A DNA stretch of 64,000 nucleotides from contig AWNW01000005.1 in the NCBI GenBank assembly GCA_000493945.1, forward strand, positions 6,772 through 70,771, in the 5' to 3' direction. The translations under genes were made by a program, and so were the position numbers. Origin of the DNA: Candidatus Hydrogenedens terephthalaticus JGI OTU-1 (lineage in GTDB: Bacteria > Hydrogenedentota > Hydrogenedentia > Hydrogenedentales > Hydrogenedentaceae). The notes under the pieces were generated by a model, which was not told the DNA's origin, did no database searches, and was given only the letters and a program-made list of their open reading frames with translations. Below, one piece after another: positions 51,510 to 60,402 of this stretch (position 1 is its first letter; each line of letters starts with the position of its first letter).

Positions 51510-52754
51510 GTGAAAACTCTAATTATTCATCTAATTTTTTCACTTGTTTTTATTTTACTATTTGCCCCTGTTACCTTTTCCGAAAGAATATTTTTTATTG
51601 CTCCGGATGCCGGTATTGTTCAAGAAGTATTACCTGAAAAACTACAAAAAGCATGGTATCCTGACGGAATAACCCCTGAGGTCTTTCATACAAGTTATAT
51701 TACTTATAACATTGCTTATTCTGACCCAGTTGGTTTAGGTTTTAATGACCCCAATCATCCTAATCGCAAAAGATGTTTAGAAGCGGCTTTGACCTATATT
51801 TCAAATATTTTCAGAACTTTCGGGACTATTGACATTCTGGTTGAGACAAGTGAATATGATGGCACAGGTGCTATTGCCTTTGCGGGAAGTTATGTTTTTG
51901 AGAATCAGGAAACATTTAGTCGTTGTTTTTCTCAATTACGGCTGTTGAATGGGACAAAACCTGTCGCTAATGTATCAGAAATTCAGTTAACTGTTGATTT
52001 CGGACGAAATTATTATGAAGACCCTGACCATACCACACCTGCTTCCAATCAATTTGATTTGTTATCTGTGCTTATTCATGAATTCACACATGGATTCGGG
52101 TTTTTATCCTTTGTAGAACAGGATGGGAGAACCAATGTAACACCTAATGGTAAATATTTATATACTGTTTTTGACCAATTTATTTATAAAGGGGATTTAG
52201 CCCTTTTTTCGGGAAGCCCTCCTGCATTTCAGGGCGTACCTTCAGATACTACCAGCAATCAATTGGTCTTTAAATCCATCTTTATTCAAAATTTTTTTGG
52301 GAACAGTGGACTTGCGATATATTCAAAAGACCCTTTTCTTGATGGGACAAGTTTAAATCATTGGGACCCGTTTAGAACAGGAATAACAAATGCAGTCATG
52401 AATCCCACTTATACAGCAGGAAGCACCATTCGAGAGTATTCTTTAGCAGACCTATGCGCTTTGAAATCAATCGGATATTCTAATATTCTACTTGCTGATA
52501 ATGAAGGAACACAAGAAGGGGCAAAAGAAGGTATAGTTGAAGGAACACAGGAGGGTACCGCAGAAGGGGCACGGGAAGGAACCCATCATGAAGGTTTCCA
52601 AGAAGGTAACATAGAAGGAATTGACGAACCAACGGATAGTATTTGTGGGTGTGCAAAAAGTCAAAGCATTAGAAAATTTATTTTTGACCTTATTTTACTG
52701 GGAATGGTTTTACTTCTTATCTCGCAAAAGAAATATAAAGCAGAGAATAAATAG
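51510..52754 (+). CDS. secreted HExxH metalloprotease-like protein with EG-rich linker and C-terminal anchor
   Basis: 414 aa from a GTG (AAGGA upstream), 7 nt after the previous gene. Signal peptide at about 1-24. The zinc site reads LIHEFTHGFGFLSF (HExxH) in the middle; a downstream LNHWDPF may supply a further ligand, and AVMNPTY a Met-turn-like Met. The final catalytic part ends SLADLCALKSIGYSN, as in secreted Zn-proteases of PEP-CTERM-bearing bacteria. Then a run of about ten four-residue Glu-Gly units (EGTQEGAKEGIVEG and so on), a short DSICGCAKS cysteine motif, a transmembrane helix and a basic tail KKYKAENK. It is likely exported and anchored. Same architecture as the preceding protein. 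Confidence 0.72.
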   Translation: MKTLIIHLIFSLVFILLFAPVTFSERIFFIAPDAGIVQEVLPEKLQKAWYPDGITPEVFHTSYITYNIAYSDPVGLGFNDPNHPNRKRCLEAALTYISNIFRTFGTIDILVETSEYDGTGAIAFAGSYVFENQETFSRCFSQLRLLNGTKPVANVSEIQLTVDFGRNYYEDPDHTTPASNQFDLLSVLIHEFTHGFGFLSFVEQDGRTNVTPNGKYLYTVFDQFIYKGDLALFSGSPPAFQGVPSDTTSNQLVFKSIFIQNFFGNSGLAIYSKDPFLDGTSLNHWDPFRTGITNAVMNPTYTAGSTIREYSLADLCALKSIGYSNILLADNEGTQEGAKEGIVEGTQEGTAEGAREGTHHEGFQEGNIEGIDEPTDSICGCAKSQSIRKFIFDLILLGMVLLLISQKKYKAENK

Positions 52755-52813
52755 TTTTTGTTTTAATCTGTGTTCATTTATACAATTTTTTGCTGAAAAA
52801 GAAAATTTATAAC

Positions 52814-52843
52814 TTGTGAAAATGGTATTATTTTTGATAAACT
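52814..52843 (+). promoter_or_regulatory. possible serA promoter
   Basis: TTGTGA at 52814-52819, an 18-nt spacer and TAAACT at 52838-52843, about 65 nt before the serA ATG. The match is moderate. Confidence 0.4.
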
Positions 52844-52907
52844 ATAAATTCAATTAATAAATTTGGGCGAAGCAATCGGGTATTAAATTGAAGAAAGGAA
52901 TAAAGAA

Positions 52908-54512
52908 ATGGCAAGAATCCTTGTTTTAGATAATTTAAGTGAAGAAGGAATTGAAATTTTTAAACAGGCTGGGTTTGAAGTTGATGTAAAACCTCCCCAA
53001 AAACCCGAGGAATTAGCACAAATTATTGGTAATTATAACGGTTTGGTAGTTCGTAGTGCTACAAAAGTAACAAAAGAGGCACTTATGAATGCAAAAAACC
53101 TAAAAGTAGTCGGTAGAGCGGGTGCGGGAACTGACAATATTGATAAAGACTTTGCCACACAAATGGGTATTGTAGTAATGAATACGCCGGGTGGAAATAC
53201 GATTTCTGCATGCGAACATACCTTTGCCTTGATATTGGCACTTTGTCGGAATATACCTTCGGCTCATGCTTCAATGATGGCGGGTAAATGGGACCGTAAA
53301 AAATATATGGGTGTGGAACTAATGGGAAAAACTTTGGGAATTATTGGTGTAGGGAGAATTGGAGGAGCCGTTGCAAAACGAGCATTGGCATTTGAAATGA
53401 AAGTAATCGCTCATGATCCTATTTTAACACCTTTGAAAGCAGAAGCATTAGGCGTAAAATTAGTTAGTCTTGAGGAACTTATTCGGGAATCCGATTTTAT
53501 CTCCATACATACGCCTAAAACAGAAAAAACGAATAATATGATTCGATTAGAACAGTTAAAGCAGATGAAGCCCAATTGTCGAATTGTAAATTGTGCCCGT
53601 GGAGGCATAGTTAATGAAGAAGATCTGGCAACCGCTCTTCGTGAGAAGATAATTGCGGGTGCGGCTCTTGATGTCTTCACTTCTGAACCTCCTGTAAATA
53701 ATCCTTTCTTAGGTTTAGATAATGTAATACTGACACCTCATTTGGCTGCATCCACAGAAGAAGCGCAAGTTGTTGTGGCTGTTGATATTGCAAAACAAAT
53801 GGTTGATTTTCTTACCACAGGTGCTATAGTGAACGCCGTTAATGTGCCGAGTATAGACCCAGAAACAAAGAAATCTCTCCAGCCACTTATAGATTTAGGG
53901 GAACGATTGGGAATGTTCCAATCATTATATACAAGGGGACGACCTACATCATTGCAAATCGAATATGCAGGTGAAATTGGTGTTACAGATACCTATCCTA
54001 TAACATCTGCAATTCTGACCGGTTTTTTGAAGCCGTTAGTAGAAACAGTAAATATGATTAGTGCTCCAGTCCAGATTAAAGAACGGGGGATAGAATGTAA
54101 TGAACGGAAAACGGCTCGTCCCTCCAGTTACGCTTTTGAAATCTCCCTTCGTGTAGAAACAGACCAGGAGACTCATACAGTTACAGGGACATTATTCCAC
54201 AAAACAGATGCGCGAATTTGTAGTATTGATGGTATGCGGGTAGATGCAAAACCGGAAGGATATATGCTTGTTTGTCGGAATGAAGACAAACCCCTCGTTA
54301 TTGGACGGCTCTGCACGCGTATTGGTGAAGCAGGTGTTAATATAGCCAATCTCATGTTGGGACGCGATATTAAAGGTGGACTTGCTCTTACCGTTCTAAA
54401 TCTTGACCAACCTTTAAGTGATGAAGTTATACAAGATTGTGCAAAACTCCCGCATATTTTAGAAGCCCGACTTTTATCTTTACCGGAAAATAATACAAAT
54501 AGCAACTCGTAA
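52908..54512 (+). CDS. serA: D-3-phosphoglycerate dehydrogenase
   Basis: 534 aa, the long bacterial form. It oxidises 3-phosphoglycerate with NAD in the first step of serine synthesis. Catalytic NAD domain: GRAGAGTDNID, TLGIIGVGRIGGAVAKRA (nucleotide loop), NCARGGIVNE (Arg), ALDVFTSEPP (Glu side) and LTPHLAASTEEAQ (His). After it comes the intervening domain and a C-terminal ACT domain (VIGRLCTRIGEAGVNIANLML), which in the family binds serine for feedback. The ATG has AAAGGAA upstream. It precedes icd by about 100 nt. Confidence 0.97.
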   Translation: MARILVLDNLSEEGIEIFKQAGFEVDVKPPQKPEELAQIIGNYNGLVVRSATKVTKEALMNAKNLKVVGRAGAGTDNIDKDFATQMGIVVMNTPGGNTISACEHTFALILALCRNIPSAHASMMAGKWDRKKYMGVELMGKTLGIIGVGRIGGAVAKRALAFEMKVIAHDPILTPLKAEALGVKLVSLEELIRESDFISIHTPKTEKTNNMIRLEQLKQMKPNCRIVNCARGGIVNEEDLATALREKIIAGAALDVFTSEPPVNNPFLGLDNVILTPHLAASTEEAQVVVAVDIAKQMVDFLTTGAIVNAVNVPSIDPETKKSLQPLIDLGERLGMFQSLYTRGRPTSLQIEYAGEIGVTDTYPITSAILTGFLKPLVETVNMISAPVQIKERGIECNERKTARPSSYAFEISLRVETDQETHTVTGTLFHKTDARICSIDGMRVDAKPEGYMLVCRNEDKPLVIGRLCTRIGEAGVNIANLMLGRDIKGGLALTVLNLDQPLSDEVIQDCAKLPHILEARLLSLPENNTNSNS

Positions 54513-54609
54513 ATTTTATATCAAAAAAATTAATCCTTTATAGAAATAATCGAGTTGTTGTCTTATATAAAATAGAAGTTTTGGAAAAGTACACAGAGGA
54601 GAATAAATT

Positions 54610-55854
54610 ATGTCTAAAAATTTAATTCAAGTTCCTGAAGGGGATAAAATTATATTAAAAGATGGTGTCATTCAAACCCCTGACCAGCCTATTATTGGAT
54701 TTATCGAAGGAGATGGGATAGGTCCCGATATATGGAAGGCATCGAAATATCTATTCGATTCTGCCGTTGAATTTTGTTATGGCAACAAGAGAAAAATAGC
54801 ATGGATGGAACTTTATGCAGGAGAGAAAGCAAATAAATTAGCAAATACCTATCTACCGGAGGAAACTTTAGAAAAAATTCGAGAGTATCAGATTACTATT
54901 AAAGGTCCCTTAACAACCCCTGTAGGTGGTGGTTTCCGCAGTTTAAATGTAACATTACGACAAATGTTAGATTTGTTTGCCTGTGTTCGTCCTGTTCGCT
55001 ATTTTCCGGGCGTTCCCAGTCCTGTAAAAAATCCTGCGGATGTTGATGTTGTAATTTTCCGTGAAAATACCGAGGATGTCTATGCTGGATTTGAATTTCC
55101 CGCGAACTCCGAAGAGGCAAAAAAACTTATCAATTTTTGCAAGAAAGAATTTGGCTGGAATATAAAACCCGATTCAGGGATTGGAATAAAACCCATTAGT
55201 GAAACAGGTTCTAAAAGACTTATTCGTTCCGCTATTAAATATGCGTTAGCCCATGGACGACGCTCTGTTACTCTCGTCCATAAAGGGAATATTATGAAAT
55301 ATACCGAAGGTGCCTTCATGAATTGGGGTTATGAATTAGTTCGTGAAGAATTTGCAGACTCTGCTGTTTGCTGGAGTGACTGCAACGGCAATCCGGGAGA
55401 TAAATTACTTGTTAAAGATACGATTGCAGATATTTTCTTACAACAAATATTGACCCGTCCCAGAGAATTTGATGTTGTCGCCACTATGAACTTAAATGGT
55501 GATTATATGAGTGATGCTATTGCGGCGCAGGTTGGCGGAATTGGTATTGCACCGGGTGCAAATATTAATTATGAAAATGGCTATGCTATATTCGAAGCCA
55601 CGCATGGCACTGCTCCTAAATATGCAAATCTGGATAAAGTAAATCCAAGTAGTCTTATTCTCTCTGGTGTTATGATGTTTGAATATATCGGCTGGAATGA
55701 AGTTGCAGATGTAATTATCCGTGCTTTGACAAAGACCTATCAGGACCGTATCGTAACTTATGATTTTGCAAGATTGACGACAGGCACACAGGAAGTAAAA
55801 TGCAGTGAGTTTGCTGGTGCTGTCGTTGCTCGTTTCAGTAACAATACTGAATAA
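54610..55854 (+). CDS. icd: isocitrate dehydrogenase, NADP-type
   Basis: 414 aa, the usual length of the dimeric bacterial enzyme. It converts isocitrate to 2-oxoglutarate. N-terminal [15 protein letters not shown], the isocitrate-binding [15 protein letters not shown] (the Ser is phosphorylated by AceK in enterobacteria), [24 protein letters not shown], and the NADP region [35 protein letters not shown]-like site stands before the ATG at 54610. No aceK is seen. Confidence 0.96.
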   Translation: MSKNLIQVPEGDKIILKDGVIQTPDQPIIGFIEGDGIGPDIWKASKYLFDSAVEFCYGNKRKIAWMELYAGEKANKLANTYLPEETLEKIREYQITIKGPLTTPVGGGFRSLNVTLRQMLDLFACVRPVRYFPGVPSPVKNPADVDVVIFRENTEDVYAGFEFPANSEEAKKLINFCKKEFGWNIKPDSGIGIKPISETGSKRLIRSAIKYALAHGRRSVTLVHKGNIMKYTEGAFMNWGYELVREEFADSAVCWSDCNGNPGDKLLVKDTIADIFLQQILTRPREFDVVATMNLNGDYMSDAIAAQVGGIGIAPGANINYENGYAIFEATHGTAPKYANLDKVNPSSLILSGVMMFEYIGWNEVADVIIRALTKTYQDRIVTYDFARLTTGTQEVKCSEFAGAVVARFSNNTE

Positions 55855-55879
55855 AATTCGTTGCACCTTATTTTTTTTG

Positions 55880-55954
55880 AAAACTCCCTTAATAAAATAT
55901 TAAACTTTTAATAATAAATATGTTAAGTAACTTTATATCAACTCAGGGAGTTTT
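55880..55954 (+). promoter_or_regulatory. 10-bp inverted repeat that masks the histidine kinase ribosome site
   Basis: AAAACTCCCT (55880-55889) is the exact reverse complement of AGGGAGTTTT (55945-55954), which holds the ribosome site GGGAG just before the TTG start at 55958. The 55-nt space between is AT-only and could fold. A stem here would shut translation; that effect is inferred. Confidence 0.5.
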
Positions 55955-55957
55955 AAA

Positions 55958-56722
55958 TTGGCGAACAATTTTTTTAATAAGAATACAATACCGAACATAG
56001 AAGAACGAATTGAAAAATTACACCGATTGGCTACGGCAGGGTTGTGTATTAACAGCGTTATCCATGATACCAATAATTACTTAGGGGCAATTATGGCTTA
56101 TGCAGAACTACTCCAGATGGATACATCTCCCGGGGAAGAAAGTCATCGGATGTTGGGTAAAATCGTTGAATGTGTTCAGGATTGCTCGCTATTGATGAAT
56201 GGATTGAATACTATCTCGCGGAGTAAAGATAATCTGGTAACTCTTGTAGAAATACCGGAACTTATTAATACTGTACTTCAATTAAGAAAATACTACCAGA
56301 AAATCTTAAAAATTTGGGTTGAAAAAGATATTGAATCTGATATGAGACCCATCGTGGTAGACCTTCCCCGCTTACAACTGGCTTTAATTCATATTGTAAA
56401 AAATGCGGAGGAAAACCTGGAATTGAAGGAGCCAGAAGAAGACAATCCTCGGACAATAAAAGTGGTAAGCAAAAACGATAATGATGGGATTATTATATCC
56501 ATTAAGGATAATGGTCCTAATCCTCCTACCAATGTTTTTGAAAAGGTATTTGAACAATATACCACTACAAAGAACAACTATCATCTTGGTTTAGGATTGT
56601 ATATAGCGAATAAAATAATAGCAGAGCATAATGGTTCGTTAGAATATAGTCCTGAAAACGGTTTTTCGATATGGATACCTTTTGATAATCCGAAAGTTGC
56701 TCAATTACACGAGTCTGTATAA
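55958..56722 (+). CDS. orphan sensor histidine kinase, soluble
   Basis: 254 aa, no transmembrane segment and no visible sensor domain. Starts at a TTG with GGGAG 8 nt upstream. The phospho-acceptor is His36 in INSVIHDTNNYLGAIMAYAEL. The GHKL ATPase domain follows: N-box ALIHIVKNAEENLEL, G1 ISIKDNGPNPP, F-box EKVFEQYTTTKNN and G2 HLGLGLYIANKIIAEHNG. It therefore has an H-box and kinase core only. No response regulator gene adjoins it, so partner and signal are unknown. Confidence 0.88.
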   Translation: MANNFFNKNTIPNIEERIEKLHRLATAGLCINSVIHDTNNYLGAIMAYAELLQMDTSPGEESHRMLGKIVECVQDCSLLMNGLNTISRSKDNLVTLVEIPELINTVLQLRKYYQKILKIWVEKDIESDMRPIVVDLPRLQLALIHIVKNAEENLELKEPEEDNPRTIKVVSKNDNDGIIISIKDNGPNPPTNVFEKVFEQYTTTKNNYHLGLGLYIANKIIAEHNGSLEYSPENGFSIWIPFDNPKVAQLHESV

Positions 56723-56724
56723 AA

Positions 56725-57414
56725 TTACATCTGGCTCACTAAATAAGTAACTGTAACTGTAGTTTTGCAGTGAAGTTCTGTGATAGATATTGTATCTCCT
56801 TCTTTCCTGCCGTCATTCTCCCATTCAATTTTATTAATTTCAATTTTCTCAATGGCATAAATACCTCCTCGCAATGCTCCGGCGGCCGCATCTGCAGGGG
56901 AATACGCATTTTCAACAGCGGAGTTTATAGCAGAACGAATAGCTGCTTCTTCATTCTGTACTCGTAGATAAGGACCTTTTAAATCTGCGGATAATTCATT
57001 TGCTAAACTACGCATTTTATCCCACAGTTTAGCAAATAAAATCGCACCATTTTCAACAGAAACAATTCCTGCTAGAGAAAAGATAGCGGTAACATTCACT
57101 TCAATCTGGGGTTCATTTTTTAAACTATATAAAGGTCCGACACTTCGAATTTCAACAGGACGCGGACTCTCTTCGGTAAATTTTAGCCGTAATTTTGTTT
57201 CAAAATCCTGAATACACTTAAAAGCGAGGTCAAAATTATTATCTTGTGCTACACGAACAAATTGAAATTCTACATGAGTAGGAACAGCGGTCGCTTCCCC
57301 TTTCCCTTGGCACACAATCCTCGCATAAGAACCCGTATTGTCTTCACTCCATGCGAATAGGATTAATCCCTGTAATAAAACGATAAAAATAAATATCCAA
57401 TTTCTTTTACTCAT
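56725..57414 (-). CDS. SIMPL domain (DUF541) exported protein
   Basis: 229 aa. Signal peptide at about 1-24 (ends FAWSED). The mature protein begins YARIVCQGKGEATAVPTHVEFQF, a typical SIMPL N-terminus (the G-x-A pattern), and continues with sheet-and-helix character: VRNEEAAIRSAINSAVENAYSPADAAAGALRGGI. The family forms periplasmic or membrane-linked oligomers of poorly known role. It sits 18 nt after the PIG-L gene on the minus strand. Confidence 0.85.
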   Translation of the reverse strand: MSKRNWIFIFIVLLQGLILFAWSEDNTGSYARIVCQGKGEATAVPTHVEFQFVRVAQDNNFDLAFKCIQDFETKLRLKFTEESPRPVEIRSVGPLYSLKNEPQIEVNVTAIFSLAGIVSVENGAILFAKLWDKMRSLANELSADLKGPYLRVQNEEAAIRSAINSAVENAYSPADAAAGALRGGIYAIEKIEINKIEWENDGRKEGDTISITELHCKTTVTVTYLVSQM

Positions 57415-57432
57415 ATTCCACCTCTTAAAAAA

Positions 57433-58260
57433 TTAGATTATCCCTTGTGAAATTTTTCTTTCTAATGTAAATAGTTCGGCGATTTCAAAACGGGAAGGTG
57501 CCCTTCCATATTCGCACTGTTCAAAAAACTCAACATACTCGAATGTCTTATCATAAGACTGCAATTCATTCTCAAATAGGGGTCTGAAATAAAAGGAAGG
57601 CATTCTAAACAAAGAATCCCACCGTTCGCGTAGCCACTTTTTCCTATCCGTTATATCTTTTGGTACTTGTTCTAATTGGTGGTCTAACCACGGAAGCCAC
57701 TCATACATTTGCGAACTCATCGCATCCAGCAATTCCCATTTTCTATCTATTACTTCGGAAATATCCACGGCAAAATTTGGGGTAAACGGTGTCGGTTTTT
57801 GGAACATATCCATCATATATAAGCAAAAAGGACTTTGATATAAAGCGGGGACTTCGGGACAAAAATGGGGAACAGTCACCAAAAATGCGGAATCTTGAAC
57901 AAGCACACCACAAGCCCTATGGTCGGGATGATAATCACAGGGACGGTGAGTAAGAACAACATCCGCATTGAACCGACGCAGCAAGGCAACAATCTCATGA
58001 CGGACTTCGAGAGTAGGCATTAAAGAACCATCTGGATAATTTAAGACAATGGAAGTATATCCCCCTCTTCTAGCTGATTCGTCTGCCTCTGCACGCCGAA
58101 TCTTTTCTAATTTCTGGGGTTCTATCTCGTGATGACCTATATTACCATTAGTCACAGATACGGCATATACATTGTGCCCTTTTTCCGCCCATAAAACCAT
58201 ACTTCCGCCAGCATACCATTCTGCATCGTCAGGGTGGGCTCCGATACAGACTATATTCAT
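57433..58260 (-). CDS. PIG-L (LmbE) family deacetylase
   Basis: 275 aa. Zinc-binding motifs GAHPDDAEWYAGG (His9, Asp11/12) at the N-terminus and RPCDYHPDHRACG in the middle are complete. The family removes N-acetyl groups from GlcNAc-type substrates, including bacillithiol and mycothiol precursors or antibiotic sugars. A substrate cannot be assigned. The start at 58260 overlaps the lipoprotein stop by 4 bp (ATGA), so it is coupled to that gene. Confidence 0.9.
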   Translation of the reverse strand: MNIVCIGAHPDDAEWYAGGSMVLWAEKGHNVYAVSVTNGNIGHHEIEPQKLEKIRRAEADESARRGGYTSIVLNYPDGSLMPTLEVRHEIVALLRRFNADVVLTHRPCDYHPDHRACGVLVQDSAFLVTVPHFCPEVPALYQSPFCLYMMDMFQKPTPFTPNFAVDISEVIDRKWELLDAMSSQMYEWLPWLDHQLEQVPKDITDRKKWLRERWDSLFRMPSFYFRPLFENELQSYDKTFEYVEFFEQCEYGRAPSRFEIAELFTLERKISQGII

Positions 58261-58979
58261 CTTCCATCTCCTTCTTTTTTTAGTGTTATTCTTAGTGGAT
58301 TCCCTAAAACTTCTGTTTCCTCAATTATTTCCAGGCTTTTATCATTATCAAATATTTTTTTTGGCTCTGTAAATGGGGCATAGAGAAACAATTTTGCCTG
58401 TGTATATAATAAAGTAGAAAAACCTTCTGCAGGGGCATTATCCCATAGATTTACTTCAAATCTCATGGGAAACATTGTCTCCGTAGGGACAGGAATAATA
58501 TTTCCACCAACGGCACCTGTAAGTACTGTTTTGAATGTGCCAATTTCTTTTCCATCTTGAATGATTTTGCCTTCTACTTTCACAGGATATTCTGTATAAT
58601 TAACAGCACCCCTTGGAAGGAGATTTACCTCTACCTTCATTTTTTCAGGATAAGGAGGAGGAATTTCTATTTCTATACGGGATACCTTTCCATGGGCTCC
58701 TTCTTCTTTCTGAATTCGTGCATGTGTTGGAATCATCTTTTCTGGAACTTGTATCAATATCTGTAAATCGCTCTCTATATCACCCATATTTTTCTTTAAG
58801 TTTGTATGGCTCGGTACCGCTAACGGATTATATGCGCCCAATACTTCTTGTTCTGAACTGGATAGTCCCTGATTATCTGGTTTTTTCCTATTTTCAAAAT
58901 AAGAATTGCATGAAGTAATACTCAACAATAAAACAATAAAGAACCCTAAAAAGTGTTTTTTATACATTGCCCTTTTCAT
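58257..58979 (-). CDS. hypothetical lipoprotein
   Basis: 240 aa. Signal peptide with the lipobox LSITSC (Cys24) predicts lipid anchoring. The mature part contains a beta-rich pattern: KVSRIEIEIPPPYPEKMKVEVNLLPRGAVNYTEYPVKVEGKI and a C-terminal KIFDNDKSLEIIEE. I recognise no family. It opens a minus-strand run of three envelope-directed genes (lipoprotein, deacetylase, SIMPL protein) and overlaps the deacetylase by 4 bp. Confidence 0.7.
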   Translation of the reverse strand: MKRAMYKKHFLGFFIVLLLSITSCNSYFENRKKPDNQGLSSSEQEVLGAYNPLAVPSHTNLKKNMGDIESDLQILIQVPEKMIPTHARIQKEEGAHGKVSRIEIEIPPPYPEKMKVEVNLLPRGAVNYTEYPVKVEGKIIQDGKEIGTFKTVLTGAVGGNIIPVPTETMFPMRFEVNLWDNAPAEGFSTLLYTQAKLFLYAPFTEPKKIFDNDKSLEIIEETEVLGNPLRITLKKEGDGR

Positions 58980-59247
58980 AACAAACCTTACATTAGAAAA
59001 AATTATAAGCCATAGTTTTTAATTTTCTTTTACATGAAATAATATACAATCAAACGATGAAAAAACGAATAAAGAATACTATAAAAAATCAGTATTTTAT
59101 AAATTTTTGAAACAAATAACAAATCATCATTTCACTAATAATTTTTTGTTTTATAAATATTCAAAAAAATTTCTTGCAAAAAAGTCTTTTTTTTGTAATA
59201 ATGTATTTAACAATAGAAATTATACCCCGCAGTGGAGGGTAACCCCT

Positions 59248-60252
59248 ATGAATTTTATTGGTGATGGAACACAAAATACGGGGAAATTAATACTATATGG
59301 TTGGGATAATCTTTCTACAAATGATGGACCGGGTGTGCGACTTGCTCTTTATTTCAAAGGTTGTAGTTTATATTGTCCATGGTGCTTAAATCCTTTTCTC
59401 CAGAAGGTAATGCCTGAAATACGATGGAAAAGCACAAATTGTATTCATGATTTTGAATGCATAAAGGAATGCAAAGAAAAGGCTATTCGGAATATTAATA
59501 ATACAATTGTTATTGATGAAGAAAAATGTAATTTTTGTGGTGCTTGTTGGGAAGTGTGTAAAAGGGAAGGGTTAAAACCCGCTGGCGATTATATTTCTCT
59601 GGAACAAATTGTTTCTTTAGTTGAGTATGAAATAAATCTTCAAATTCCCCCACGAAGTGTAACCTTAGGAGGAGGAGAACCTTTACTTCAGGGTTACCCT
59701 ATGCTTAATTTATTAGGAATGTTGAAAACACTTCCTATAAATCATATCCTCCTTGCCAGTTGTGCAGGTGTTGACAATCAGGAACTATGGCAACAGGCTC
59801 TTAAATCTACGGATGGAATACTACTTCATTTGTTCACAGTAGATAAAGATGTATGGCAAAGCGTTAGCAATGTTCCTTTTGAAGTTTACCTTCGCAATTT
59901 GCATGACCTTGCTATATCAGAAAAACCTGTTTATATCCGTATTCCCATCGTCCCTAGTTTTACAAATGCTCCTGAGACGATATATAACCTTTGTATGTTT
60001 ATAAAAAAATCTCTCCCACACACCAAGCAGGTTGAATTTCGTGGATATGTCCCCAATTCTTCGTTCAAAAATCCCCTGTTTTCTTTAAAAGATACCAATA
60101 TAAGTTCTGAAGAAATAATAAAACTTTGCTCATTAGCCCATGAGGTAGGTTTGAAAGAGACCCATTGGCGGGGTAATTTACGAACTCTTGATAATGCTCC
60201 CCTGAACTATTCGATTTCTGAAAATAAGATGGATTTTGAAACGGATGTTTGA
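59248..60252 (+). CDS. radical SAM enzyme, glycyl-radical-activase-like
   Basis: 334 aa from the ATG at 59248, chosen because GGAGG stands about 10 nt before it; an upstream open frame of 47 codons from 59107 lacks one. The radical SAM cluster is Cys39-x3-Cys43-x2-Cys46 in FKGCSLYCPWCLNPF. Two ferredoxin-like clusters follow: Cys65, 71, 75 and Cys94, 97, 100, 104 in EEKCNFCGACWEVCK. The VTLGGGEPLLQG strand is the usual GGEP segment. This matches activases of glycyl-radical enzymes such as pyruvate formate-lyase. No such enzyme gene is near, so the partner is unknown. Confidence 0.88.
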   Translation: MNFIGDGTQNTGKLILYGWDNLSTNDGPGVRLALYFKGCSLYCPWCLNPFLQKVMPEIRWKSTNCIHDFECIKECKEKAIRNINNTIVIDEEKCNFCGACWEVCKREGLKPAGDYISLEQIVSLVEYEINLQIPPRSVTLGGGEPLLQGYPMLNLLGMLKTLPINHILLASCAGVDNQELWQQALKSTDGILLHLFTVDKDVWQSVSNVPFEVYLRNLHDLAISEKPVYIRIPIVPSFTNAPETIYNLCMFIKKSLPHTKQVEFRGYVPNSSFKNPLFSLKDTNISSEEIIKLCSLAHEVGLKETHWRGNLRTLDNAPLNYSISENKMDFETDV

Positions 60253-60287
60253 GAACCCTTCCCCGTTATATTAAAATTATAAAAAAG

Positions 60288-60361
60288 TGGGCCCTGCAGG
60301 ACTCGAACCTGCGACCAAGTGATTATGAGTCACCTGCTCTGACCTACTGAGCTAAGGGCCC
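60288..60361 (-). tRNA. tRNA with CAT anticodon, likely tRNA-Ile2 (lysidine)
   Basis: 74 nt, complete cloverleaf on the minus strand: acceptor GGGCCCT paired to AGGGCCC, D-arm GCTC/GAGC, anticodon loop CTCATAA, T-arm GCAGG TTCGAGT CCTGC, discriminator A. CCA is not encoded (the next bases are CT and a T-run). The body resembles from memory the E. coli ileX (Ile2) tRNA, with GACTCATAATC in the anticodon arm. A CAT anticodon could also mean elongator Met. Ile2 would need tilS lysidine synthesis. It lies upstream of rpoD, divergent from nothing, on the same strand as rpoD and dnaG. Confidence 0.95.
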
Positions 60362-60402
60362 TGAAAATCGAACAATTGCGACAAATATTTTATCAATTTT
60401 TG

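Noticed and set aside
55492..55866. Open frame on the minus strand over the icd 3' end
   Set aside because: It is antisense to conserved IDH residues and has no support of its own.
59107..59247. N-terminal extension of the radical SAM gene
   Set aside because: The 47 extra residues are unconserved-looking, Phe/Asn/Lys-rich, and the only good ribosome site is at the ATG at 59248.
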